This document shows, in pieces, positions 1 through 12,814 of a stretch of DNA of 64,000 bases. The stretch comes from Galbula dea (taxonomy: Eukaryota; Chordata; Aves; Piciformes; Galbulidae): NCBI GenBank assembly GCA_013399015.1, contig VWZX01010074.1, positions 257,072-321,071 on the forward strand, given 5' to 3'. The notes below the pieces were generated by a model. That model was not told the DNA's origin and searched no databases. It saw only the letters and a program-made list of their open reading frames with translations. A program made the position numbers and the translations under genes. Each line of letters opens with the position of its first letter. The stretch's first letter is position 1.

Positions 1-3000
1 CATTTTAACAGCTTCTGTAGTCCAGTGAGCCAAGTCCTCTGAGGTCTTTAAGTTCTGCCAGCACACTGATCACTCCAAGTCATTCCACAACATGATGAGA
101 AAACAAATAGCGCCTGTATTTATACAAAAAATAATTTAAAAAAAAAACCCACACAAACATCACCATGAAATCTCACGAAAGAAATTCTCTAATGAAACTC
201 AAGTGAACACATTTTTTGTATAAATGAAGGCTTCTGTCTGTCAGAACTTGGCACCAAAACACAGACTGCATCCAACATAAAAGTTAATGCAGGGAAGATA
301 ATCAACAGGGACAAAGCAACAGATAACCATATGACCTGCAGGTAAAAGAAAAAAAAATAAAATTACTATTCTTTAAAAAGCACGTAAAATATGGTTCATG
401 AGACCTGAAAAATTAGCTCTAGTATCTAATGTAATATATGCTTGCCTTCTATTACACGCACTTGTTCCCCACCTACATATTTCAGTTCTCAATTTTATGA
501 CTTAATTCTGCCTTACACAAGTTAAAGATTACTAGGCATGTAGAATTATGGTGTCCAAACTAGGCTGAACTTACCAAAGCCATCTTTATTTGGGTTATCA
601 AGAGAAACATTTTAGCAGCTCAGAAGCAAACTCTAAGACTGGTCATTTGAACATTTATTTTAACCAGGAAAGATGGCTGCCAAGACTTTAAACTCCAAGG
701 CTCACTCCTCACGAGTTTCACCAGACTTGAAAAACAAAGAACAAACATTCCAGTAACAGACATTAAAAATGTACATGGGAAAGCATTTTTCATTTGTGCT
801 GCTTCCAACTCTCAGCTTTTATGGGTGTGGAAAAGAGGCAGGCACTTCCTCAAAGGAAGTGGTGGCGGACAAGGGAATTAGAAAATAGGATTAAAAGATT
901 CCCAATTCCACCCTCTGTACACACTCTACTAGCTATGGCATCAAATTGAGAACACCACACAGAGCAGTTCAAACAGATTCTTTAGTAGATATATATCCCA
1001 TTTTGGTGGAGGGAGACCAAATATAGAAAGCAGACTGACTGAAAAATTTTGGAAGTTTTTTTTTCCTAATATATCTCTTGCAAGACTCTTTCATAAACCA
1101 AAAAACCAAAGTAAACAGACGTATGAATGAAAGAGTCAAAGATTTCTCCAACCCACAAACCACTTCATTAAGAGACTGCTGAATTTTAAAAACAAAACAT
1201 ACTCCAAGCTTTATTCTAGAAAAAGTCCAGGAAGGGGAGGGACCATGCTACAACATATGGGTGCAACCTTAGTCTTTATAATTGCCAGTTTAAAATATAC
1301 ACATAAAGCTCAAAAAACACCAAAGAAACTAGACCTTAAACCCAGACCTCCAGGACTGTCACTTCCTTTCCCTTAACCAGCATCTCAAGGACTCATCTGC
1401 AGATGAGGACCAGCACTTTACCCACTACCTGCCACATGCCTTCACTTGCCACTTTATAACCCAGCTACCAGATGGCCCAGTCTGCTACTGCCCCAACTAA
1501 TGTGTGGCAAACAGACCCACAATCCACTAGCGGACCAAATCCCTCAAGCTTCACTGCTGCCAAAGAAAACTCCAGTGTGTTTATAACCAGATGGGCGTAC
1601 ACTACTCATCCAGTGCAAATAACTACACCTAGCCTTCCTTTCTCCTTAAAAGTTGAGTATGCTGTAGAGCCTCTCTAAATAGCTAAAGCCAGAAACAGCA
1701 ACGGCAAGCAACTCAGTTTAGGGTAGATGCAGCAGGCTGGTTCTTCATGCTCCACAGGCCACCACAGGCCTTTACTGTCCTCTCACATTAGGCACTAGAT
1801 GAGAACAGAATATACACTTAAGCAATTTCATTTCATTTTGCGAAGGCAGAGAATTACACGCCTCAACAAGAGCACTAATGACTGAACACACGCTCAACAG
1901 CACACAAGGCAGGATGTGAAGACAACCAGAAAGAAACTGCTTTCTAGGTTTTGAATTTTGGTGGGGCTTTTGTTCAAGGTTGTTTTGGGGGTTTGTTTTT
2001 TATTTTGTTTTATGGCTTTTTTTGGTTGGTTGTTGTTTTGCAGTGGGTTCTTTTTGTGTTTTGCTGGGGTTTGGTTTTGTTTGGTTTGGGGTTTTTTGGT
2101 GGGTTTTGCGGTGATTTTTTGGTTTTGTTTTGTTTTGTTTTTAATGACCAGCAGATTTAGTATGGAGCTACACCTCATTTTCATGCTAGACCTTATATGT
2201 CTGAACTCTTTTGGCATAGTGCTTTAAGGTAACAGAAGAGATACAGAAAGTCTTCAAGGGACACAATGGTAAATCCCAATCCATTATATAGGAAGAAAAA
2301 ACACATTAATAATGCTATGTCTTATTTCATAAATTCATAGATTAGATCATTTAGTTTATGTCTATTTCACAGGTGCCACAAACAACTTATAATCTATCCC
2401 AAGCTAAATTCCTACAGATCTGTTTTTATTCTCAGGGTGGAGGGAAGTCTCTATCCTAGCCTTTCCTCAAAGCACTCTTAGTTCACTTACATGTTGGAGT
2501 TCTTAAGCTAACAGTATCTTAAACTTAGTTTAGTATTAACCTTTAGTAAATTTACTCATGTAAACCTTTCCTCTTCTGAAGGTAAGAATATCCATCCTTT
2601 ACACCCGGGGACACTCCACAATCTTTAGTAATAATGATGATTTTAAAAAGCAAAGCAAAATCCAACCCTTAGCAACTGAAACTTCACTGTAAGACTGTCA
2701 AATGACAACTGATCAAATCTAGCAGCTTAATGAAATTTCTTCTCTTATTACAGTCCTGTGTGTCTAATGCTTCCCATCACTCATTTCCCTCATAGATACA
2801 AGGAAAGCTTTTACTAGGAGACAGGCATCTATTATAAGCAAATAACTTGTTTAACATTTTGGGTAAGCTGTAATAAACAGGTAGAATAAAGAAGTCACAT
2901 TTTCTCATGCTACAAAATATACCAAAACTTTGTAAGGTAATTCAGAGTATAGGTAGAGTATAGCAAACCCAACACTTGTAATATCACGCTTCGAACTCCA

Positions 3001-4736
3001 GACATGAGTTAATACCCTGTGCACATACTGCTACATAGCTTAAAAATAGTAACCAGGCAGCACGTTCCCTACTTGGCTGGACATTTGAATCTCAGTAAAT
3101 GCTGCAACTGTTTCAACTGGCCAGATAGTGATTCCCCTCCAGGAGCTGAAAGCACAAGGAGATGCCTCCCTCAGCAAAGACCATGCCAAGCTCAACACCT
3201 CAAGCAAATGAAAATCTCTTAGGAAATCAGTTACAGGGGAAAGAGGTGGAGGTGGTTTTGTGATGTACTCTCCTCTCCCTGAGGCTCTGGCAAGAAGCTT
3301 CTGCAATAAGATGGCAGTCGTCATTTCCAGAGGCAGATGTTACAATTACAAGTCTGCTGAAATAGAGCTGCACTGGTGGGGACATGAAAAGACTTGGTAA
3401 GAATTAGTCAGAGATTTAATCCAATCTAAGTGTAAGGATGCCATTCAGCAGAATTTGTTCCTAGTAGTGAGCACATAAAAGCTTCTCTCTTTGCCTTTCA
3501 TCCTCAAGGACTTTTCTGTCTAGTCTTTTTAATCCATCCTCCTTTGGATAAAAGGCCATTCCTCTTCAAGGATATCTTGGGGTCTGAGGCAGATATCCTC
3601 AGCTGAACCTCCCAGCTCTCTAGCAGAGCAATTGCTCTATGAGGGGGCATGAACAGCCCTGACACTTAATGCAGCTACAACCAACTTATGTGCAAGACTT
3701 CTACACGCACTTCTTTAATAGGTAAAGCTCTCAGTGGTCACGGAGAAGTACTGCAGTATGACAATTTCTGTCCAGCATGGTTTGACAGCCCTAATGCACT
3801 GCTTTACCACTATGCTGTTTGCATTCTGGAATTTGTCTTGTAAGGCATTCCAGGATTTCCACTGGCAGATAATCCAGTTCTGGACCTTGGTTTCAAACTG
3901 AATAAATTCCATAATTCTTTATTTCACAACATCATCCTCCATCTGGTATTTGAGCAATTGCTAGAACAATCCTTTTTCAGGATTTTTGCAGCAAGAAGGG
4001 GCAAGAGAGACTAAAGCTAACTTGTGACTTTCTCAGTGACAACACCAAAGGACTGCCACTAGCTTACCTAAAGGCAGGCAATAACTCATAATCAGACAGA
4101 CAAGCTCTCTTTAAGAATAAAAATGCTGAAACTAAAACATTTTCTTCAACTTTGTTCAACTGCTGCTTTCAGGCTCAGTCAGACAGAATGGACTGGTAGC
4201 AGGATGACCAACAGTGCTGGCAAAACCACAGCGTGACAGTAGATGCTTTTCTGGAAAACTATACAGTGCAGCTGTGCAGCAGATCACAGTGTTAACTGTA
4301 AGTTCCTCTGCAGAGAACAACCTTCAACATCTGAAAGTCACCCTCCCTCCAATTGCTCAATAGCATTAAATACTTTCATATTCATATTTACTGTTACTTT
4401 ATGCTAACAGAAGTATAACCTGCTATTAAGGTGGTTTCATTTTCTCCAATTTGAAGACAGAAACGTAAAGAAGGCTCCAGTGAAATCCATGTGTCCACTC
4501 TCTCCACTCCCCTGTTCTTCCCCATACATACACACACCCCAGAATTATCAAATGTAGCCTTTTTTTTTTTGTCTATGGACCTGATAGATCTGGCTAAATG
4601 TAATTAAAAAAGAAAATCCTATGCCATAGGGTAGACTAGAAAACTGACATTTGGATCTTGAAATACCTGGATTGGCCACAATGAAAAAGCAATGTTTGCT
4701 TTTAACTTTTCCGTTTTGTAACATCCTTGGTTTTCT
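1..4736. other. No gene seen
   Basis: AT-rich unique sequence with the T/G tract at 1955-2142. Isolated donor-like sites on the minus strand (near 567 and 2486) lack an open exon with an acceptor. Confidence 0.6.
1955..2142 (+). repeat. T/G-rich low-complexity tract
   Basis: About 190 bp made almost only of T and G on the plus strand, with many GGG and GGGG runs spaced by T and a terminal (GTTTT)n. The minus strand is A/C-rich. The long T/G open frames here are artefacts of composition. Confidence 0.9.
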
Positions 4737-4845
4737 AGAATAGAACAGAATATTTCAGTTGGAACGGACCTAAAGTGATCATCTAGTCCAACTGCCTGAC
4801 CAATTCAGGGCTGACCAAGAGTTAAAGCATGTTATTAAGGGCACT
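4737..4845 (-). mobile_element. CR1: CR1 LINE, 3' fragment
   Basis: Reading from the left, TAGAATAGAACAGAAT is followed by the CR1 3' region (TTGGAACGGACC, ATCATCTAGTCCAACTGCCTG, AGGGCTGACCAA), in reverse orientation. It is a short, 5'-truncated, moderately diverged copy. Confidence 0.8.
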
Positions 4846-7500
4846 ATCATTCTGAAAGCAATATGGCTTATTTCCCTTCTCTGGCTGAGACCAACTGGGC
4901 ATACACCTTCTATGGTAACTACTGAATTATAGGGGATAACTGGAAAGTGCTCATTTGGAAGATGAAAAGGCAGACAAGAAAGATCTTATTTTGACAGAAA
5001 CAGGCAGTTTCTGAATAATATCATGCTGCAGCAAATGAGATTAGTAATGCTTTTTGTCCCATCCTCATTATCACCTCAGAAGCTTCTTCCTGAACTCAGT
5101 TGTTTATGATCAATAGCTTTCTTTTAATTTCCAAGCCAAGTTTATACCTCTTTGCACCTGTGATAACACTGACCTATGGACTACCTTCCCCCCCTTCCTA
5201 CATACCATTTATAGACAGCTGCCATATCCCATCTTAATTTTCATTATACTGAGGTTAAATCAAACTCTCCTCCATCTAAGATAGGCTAGAGATGCAATAT
5301 TAATGCCACCGCTCAGGAGACTGACATAGCTTCATGTAGAAGCTTCCCATGGGCTGTTCAGCTACTTAGACTAACAAAACTTGTTATCAAGCCTTTCTAG
5401 TCTCTCCCATTTCTTGACCAATTTCTATCAATATAATAAAAAAAGTAAAACTTCTCTGAAAGTGGCAGAAAAATGTGTATTAGCTTTTTGACTGTAAATC
5501 AATGTTTGAACCCAAAGAAATGGGGTTCTAGAACACCCTTCCATGAGGAAAGCCCAAGGCAATTAAAGATTTATCTGGTTTATTAATAAAATACAGTTTT
5601 CTGAAATTGAACAGATCACATCCTAGCATTTGCCTCCAAACTAGTCCAGTGCTCCGGGATCACTATAAATATGTAACCATGACAATATATGCACAATTAA
5701 CAGGCCAAGCCAGAACCAAGTGATGTAAAGCATGACTGCAAGCAAGTATGCATAGCAAAAAAGCTCTACTGAAGGCTCATAATGCTGTGCAAAATTATCA
5801 GCCTTCAAGGCCTTTAGCTGCATAAGACACCACAGGCATTTCTGTAACCGCCTGTCCTCTTAGCGGTGCATGTGTTGTGTGGGGTGGAAAGAAGTGCGAG
5901 GTAGGTCACCCTAAGTCATTTGAAACTCCATTTCCTTGCCAGGATGGATGAAATTTTGCTACTTGCTCTATTTTAAAGAGTTACAGCCCTGAAAGCTGAA
6001 GGTGGCCACAGACTTCCAGAATGTTGCCTCTGTGTGTAAGCTGAAACAAACAGAAGGGTTGTTTAGAAAGAGCTTCATACGATTTCAAGAAAACTGTGCT
6101 TTTGGTAGTGTACCAGGGTGCAGAAGCAGCATACAAAAAATTGCTGGTGCACTCCTGCATGTTGTTTACTTTGTAAAGTGAAATTTGAATGTTGTTTTGC
6201 CCCAAAGGCATAGATACATTATACAAAGAAATGCCTCAGACAATTTATGCCACATCTGTGTCCCCACAGGTAATAAAGGAATGTAAGATGACTACAAGCT
6301 ATACAGGTATAATCAGTTCATGAAACTACATCACAGAATTTAAGAGATAAGTACTGTTCTAGTGCTCTGAGAGTGTATTTTACTGTCCAGGAGTCCATGA
6401 TCCCAGAAGAATAATTATTTCGAGCATCTTTGAAGCGCTCTTAAAAATACACCAACAGTGTAGTTGATTCAGGATTGCTCTAATCTGTCTTTAAGGAGCT
6501 TGGTTTTCTGTTTTCCATATATGCTACTATCTTAGAGAAACAAGGAACAAAACAGCAGCAAGTTTACAGTATCTAACTGTAAAGAAATTTGAAACTATGT
6601 CCTTCAAAAGCATACTGTATTATTGTTCACCGGATACAAGTGATGGTCCCTTCTGTAGCCTGGATTGCTACTGTTGAAGTGTTTCTATGTGCCCCTATGC
6701 CCACCATATTTGTGACCTTTGAAGAAAACCGGCTGCCAGTGTATTGTATGGAGGCTCTCAGAACTCATCTCTGTACGGACTGCGGAGTGTAACCCTAAGG
6801 TTACTCAACATTGAGGTATTCCAGTAACTCACAAGACACTCCAGATTGAACACTAGTGGTATTCACATACTTTATGTGCTCAACATAGCACTCGCTGCCT
6901 CTGTGTGCCCATATCTAAGCTCTAGACTCCCACGTAGCTACACTCCAACGGACAAAGGCATCCACTTTTAGCACAGAGCTATTTATTAGTTATAACACGT
7001 TACATTAACATCAGCTTATGTAAGGAAATTAATAGCAAGGTAACAACTAATCAAAATGCCATTTTCCCTGGAAGAATTTAAAGCAGTGTAGGGCACCTGT
7101 GAGAAACTGACAACACTACAATAGCTACTCGTAACAAGGTAGATGTGGATGCGAAACATCTGCAAACTCAATCCATCATCTAAGTTAAAATCCATTCATG
7201 GAAAAATAGCGTATGTGCAAAGAAAAAAATATAGTCCATCCCAACTAGGCTACACTCAACAACAGAAGAACTAAGTTGACTCTGACAGTATTAAAGCAGA
7301 GGCCTGCCACGCTATCAGCTTTCCTCAGATCAGTGTATTTGACCGCAGAAGTAATAGGATCATTTCTGGGAGAAATGTATCTATGTTTCCTTTTATCTTC
7401 TTAGTTATGGAAGTTGATTTTGCTGTTGATTAGGAAAACACACCAATCTGCCCTTGTTTAGAACTCTTATTTGTAGAGAGGGTCAAATTAAGGAATTGTG
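4846..7500. other. No gene seen
   Basis: Unique AT-rich sequence between two CR1 fragments. Open frames are all under 85 codons and lack splice support. Confidence 0.6.
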
Positions 7501-7640
7501 AGTCACGGAACCACAGAGTAATGCAGGTTGGAAAGGATCTCTGGAGTTTGATTCTACAACTCAAAGCAGTCAGCTAGAGCAGTTACTCAGGACTGTGCCC
7601 AGTTGAGTTTTGAGTGTCTCCAAGGATGGAGTCATGAGGG
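7501..7640 (-). mobile_element. CR1: CR1 LINE, old 3' fragment
   Basis: Diverged CR1 3' end in reverse orientation. It contains CACAGAGTAATGCAGGTTGG, then GGACTGTGCCCAGTTGAG and TCTCCAAGGATGGAG, in the order expected for the CR1 3' region. More substitutions than in the copies at 40261 and 58870 suggest an older insertion. Confidence 0.75.
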
Positions 7641-8004
7641 ATGCTTTAAACCTAACATGATATCCCTTGCAGACAGACCTGCATATTTAACCTCCAGGCG
7701 GATGAATTTTTATGTAACCAAGCAATACAAGAAAGAACAGATGCTCAAGTCGCAGCACACATCACCCTAGAAGGTAAAGTGAAGAAAGCCAAAAGCAGCA
7801 AGTCACTTTTTCCCCTCTATTCATGAAGCTCATACAGATTTCCTCATTATCTCGAAACAAAATGAAGTGTTTATTCCCAGGCCTCATGGAACATTAAACA
7901 AAAGAAAGCTTAACCCATGAAGATAACACATGAAACTCCAGTCTGGTAGATGGGATTATTTCACAGTCTACATTCTAAACAGAGGCAATACCTAGTCCAG
8001 AGCA

Positions 8005-8211
8005 TCAACTAAACTGCCTCCTCTCTCCTTGAGAATAGTTCTTACAGGTCAACTTTGGTGACATTTGAATTTGCAGTAAACAAGCTGTGGAAGAATGAGA
8101 AAAATAACACTGAAAAAATCTCAAGAAATTATCATCATGTTGGTCCAGATGTTGACTTAGAACATGTGAGTTTCTTATGAGCTCCAATATGTAAGAGGTA
8201 ACTAAAGACAT
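8005..8211 (-). other. Open frame, probably not a gene
   Basis: A 68-codon minus-strand frame beginning MSLVTSYILELIRNSHVLSQ. It is listed only because it starts with an ATG and is repeat-free. No splice sites, codon bias or family features support it. Confidence 0.05.
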
Positions 8212-11200
8212 AAAAAAGGATATGCACAGCTAACAGAAAGGTTTTTTTTTAAATCTATGCTATATTTTCTAAGGGTAGAGGGTAATTCCTGGCAACAGGG
8301 CCACAGAGAATAGCTATTCACCTGGCAACTGAACCACAAGGTTTTAAATAGATAGTTCAAAGCCAGAGATTATTTTCTTATCCTGTGCTGTCAGTGTAAC
8401 AAGACTGTGAACAAAAGTAATACTGATGTAGCAAGAGGAATCAAAAATGTTTCACTTTTAAACTAAATTGTTTATCTTTGCCTTGACAAAAACACATTTT
8501 GGATGCCTTGCAATGTGTCAATGTGATTTAAAACACTGGATATCTGTAGAATCCAAAGACTTGTGGTTCTGTTTTTGGGCAATCAGAAGGTTTTGGTTCT
8601 TGCATTGTTATTTTAATTTTGACACACAAAGAGCTTGCTCATTAAACAAAGGTGCACCTCTGAGATGAGAAGTTGTTTCATGATAGCTACTTAGAACTGT
8701 TTGGGAAAACAAGTGATTTTTCTAGGAAAAAAAGTCACTTATGGAGAAGACAGGTTAAGAATCCAGCAGCGCCCTGACTCTACAAACAGCTGATTTCAGA
8801 AATAAGCCTTGTTTAGTGGAAATTATCTTACACACGCATGTTGGACCAGAAAACTTCTAGCGGGTCAGCCTTCTTATGCCCAGGGTCCTTCTTCCTTTCC
8901 TCATCCTCCAACAGAAGAGTTTGGCAAGAGGATTTGAGAAGATTATCAGGTCAAAGCTGAAAGTATGTTCCAGCCAGCAGTCTAAAAGTGAAGTTAATCA
9001 TCTCAGCACCTTTAAAGGGGTAAGACCTACAAAAGATTGAGCGAGACTTCTTCCATTAATTGGCCTGAAACTAATCACAAGCCATGTAAAGGCCAAGTCT
9101 GATTGTATGGATGAACAAGTCCTGGGCAATGGTAACTTGAGGCAGCAGATACTGGGCAATATGGAGCATATTTCTTCATGTTGTTCCATGCAGATCATTT
9201 CAGCAGTCTCATCACAACAAAACCCTCTAGTTACAGAGGTCTATATTAAAAGTTTTGATTTTAAAGAGAAAGATAATTTTAATATGCACAATTTTAAAGA
9301 AAAGCTATGTCTACTCTAATCCCCTGGCAACCAGGGAAAGCAGTATCAAGCCTTTACCAGGGAAAAATCCTTAGTCTGGACTTCGAAAAAGCTTAGCCCA
9401 GACATGAATACCACACAAGTACTGAAAAAGTCAAACATTTTCTAATGTCATAAGCGTCTCCATTCTTATATCAGGCAGCCCAAGTAGAGGTGCTACACTA
9501 AATTCAGCTACCACACTACTATACACTGTCACTGTGAGGACTTGTCCATAAGTTTATGAATTTATGCCAAAGCATGCAAGAAAATTTTTGAGAAACAAGA
9601 AATTATTTTTAGCCAAAATTTGTATTATGGCACAACAATAAGCACTTCTCAGAGACATAAAAGGGCTCTGCAAATTATTGAACACATTCCTGCTCCTATA
9701 ATACTTAAAACCCACCTCTTTGAGGCCCATTTCAACCACCTTTGAATATGTCATTAATATTTTGGAAGGAACAGGAGTGTCTAATTCCACAACTTGCTTC
9801 CTTATCATTGCTAAATTCAAATAAATTAAGTACTTCAGTGCTTCTCTGGGCTCTCCAGCTCACTGTTCAACAAAACAAAAAGGAGTGTGGATTTGTGTAG
9901 ACTTTATTTTAAAAATTTTAAAATTGATCCAAGGAGTTAAACATACCATGGCATATCTAGTACTACACTCTACAGATCACTACGATATGATGTTCAGTTT
10001 TGAGATAAGGTAACCAAGAGGGTTTTCACATGTTTTGAGGCTTGAATCTGCAACAGAGAATGAGCAGGAAAAGTCAGAGATGGGGTTTTTTCCTTTCTTT
10101 TTAGACCCTGCAGTGAACTGGAAACCCTTCTAGAAAGAAGGGTGATTCCTTTCAGTACTATCTCTCCATCTCAGATTGCCAAGAACAGCACTGGGTAACA
10201 TGGGGACAGAGAAACCTTCCAAAATCAGCTGTTAGTTTTCTAAGTCTAAGGACACTCTTCTCAGGCTATTTCAGTCACCAATAATTGCACTAGAATTGCA
10301 CAAGAGATTCCAGAGGGAAAGCTCTGTTATCCATCACCAGCAAGTGAGCTATTCTGAACTCTGTAAATGTATCTCAGAAAACCCAAACGCTATGCTTTTC
10401 CTACATTTATAGCACTGCAAGAACAGAACAGGGAATACAATCCATTAAGCATTTCATGTCTTTATGTGCTTTCATTCTGATTTTCAAAATTTATTCAGAT
10501 CACTGAAATCTATATTTCTTAAAATGTAATCTCATACAAAGATGATAAATAGAAAATAAAAAGAAAATTCAGCACCTGTTCCTAAAACAGAAGTGCTAGC
10601 AGGCATTTCTGCCTTCAGTAAGGCCAAAGACAGCATGCTGGTTCATCAAAACCAGTTCCTGAATTTTACAGCTTTCTCTTCCAGTGTTGTGGTTTCACTG
10701 GCTGTGTTAAATCCTATCACTTGGTGTTATTAAGTGCTTAATCACACTGCAGCAAGGAACAACAGCACTTGTGCGGTCGGAAACCTACCCACACAACCGT
10801 TCTGTTACTGCATGATGAGAGGCAATAATAACAGTAGATGCATCCAGGATCTCCATGCACACTGAGGTATGCTTTGCTTGAATCTATTTATTTAGGGTAT
10901 CTATTTCATGCTACCACAGAAAGGAAATTTTGTTTTCCTTTCCCATTTTTTTTCCTAACTAAAGAAACAAGAAGAGCCTCAGAGACTTGATCCAACTCGC
11001 CACATGGCTGTGCAACTATCACAAGAGAAATGGAAAAGAAACAATGCGGTGAGATGAGACCCATCCCTTAGGCAACAGTGGAATCTTCAGAAGTTTTATG
11101 CAAATCATCAAGAGGACCCCATATGGGTATTCTTACAATTTAGGGAAGAGGCTGTAAGAACACCAAGCCTGCCTACTGTCAAAGGAAGAATATAAATGAT

Positions 11201-12797
11201 ATGTCTAGATCTTCCCACTGAGTTTAGGACCTCTAGATGCTTTAAGCAAATGCCTCTTTAAAAATGCAGACATGATCCACCTTGCTTACCTCTTTAAGCA
11301 AGGTTCCAGTTGCCCTTTTAATATCCTCGTATTTAACTTCAGTTTAAAAAAAAACCTTGTAGATTTATCACTGCTTTTCTCTTGTGCTCACACCAGCTGC
11401 ATACTAAGCAGAATTTTCTTCCAGGATCTTAAAAAATTTGACTGTTTATGGCTACAGTTAACTGGCTCTCTAAAAAATCTGGAGGAACATCAATTAGGGC
11501 AGTCCGAAGAGCTGCCATCAAGAATGTAACAAAGCAGTAAAGAAAAGCTCATACTCACATCAGGAGTGCTGTGGAACAGAGTCAGACTGAATGTTCGCTC
11601 AGTTATCAACTTGGCACACTCAAGGGAAGTTGTGGGAGTCTGTTGTTCAAGTCATTTAAAATTAGAACATTTTTTAAAATAATAGCAGGAATAAGCTTTA
11701 GCAGTTTAGGTTATGTTTCCTATAATTTTGCTAGAAAAGTAGACAAATACAGCTTTATTTTTGTGCAAGGGCAATAAACTCATGGGATGTAAATTACCCA
11801 AATGTTTCATGCTTCGGAGTTTACACAGAATATCAGAAATCTATCTATCATCTATACTATCCATTCGTGTTCCCAGACTTTAAGTAGTTGGGTGCCTGAC
11901 AAAACGTATTTGTCACACCGAGTTCACAAGTCAGCACAAACTCCTGAGACTTCCCCTGAACGTCCCAAGACATTCCCCCCTCAAGCCCACATACACATAG
12001 CTATGGAGCATGACAGAAGGCAATCTTTAGCTTGTTTCTTTGCGAGAGGAACATACAATATCTGTGCCAACAGATGGACATGTTTTCATGCAAGATTTTC
12101 AGAAGGAAAGATAGAGATAAGCACAGGAAAAGAGCAAGCATACAAAGGAGGTTTACTATGACAACCCATCTCTAATGGAGTACATAGCATGGCATGAAAA
12201 GTTCCTGAAGAAACAGAATTGCTTTTCTAGGTTACAGTCAGGAATCTAGTAACTGCTTATGTTCTTTTATTGCAAGAGCTTGTGTCATGACCATGCTCTG
12301 ATAAAAAGAGCATCTACTAGCTACCAAAGTAACATCTTTTTAAATTAAAAAAAAAAAACATATATTCAAAGTACATGCTATCAGACAAAATTAATTATAA
12401 AGGTGACCACCTACCACACATTCTAAAGTCAGAAGATGCTGAAAACAAAGCTGTCTCACTCACACTATTCATTATTATCTGGTTAATTTGTGCTAGTACA
12501 TGGAACAGGTCTCCCACCTCTGCCAATACTTCCATTACTCAAAACCAGGAACTACAACTCAATGTTGCTGTACTAACAAGAAGCAATTCTCACGCATTGA
12601 CCACGTTTACCATAGTTCTGGGAGTTTATTTCAAGTCTTCCTTTGGCAGCCAAACACAGCGGTACATGAAAATAGCTGTCCTGTCCACACCTGCCACTAA
12701 ATCCCAGGAACTGTCAAGCACTAATACATGTCACCTTAAGTCCCTGAGACATGAGCCAGTACTCACTCAAACACAATCATGGAATTTTCTTTACTCT

Positions 12798-12814
12798 TTT
12801 GTTGTTGTTGTTGT
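12798..12814. repeat. (GTT)n microsatellite
   Basis: About five GTT units. Short, unremarkable. Confidence 0.8.

Noticed and set aside
11284..11640. Two minus-strand open stretches before donors at 11287 and 11556
   Set aside because: The translations look protein-like, but acceptors are poor and the reading phases do not connect cleanly. Stretches this short are expected by chance.
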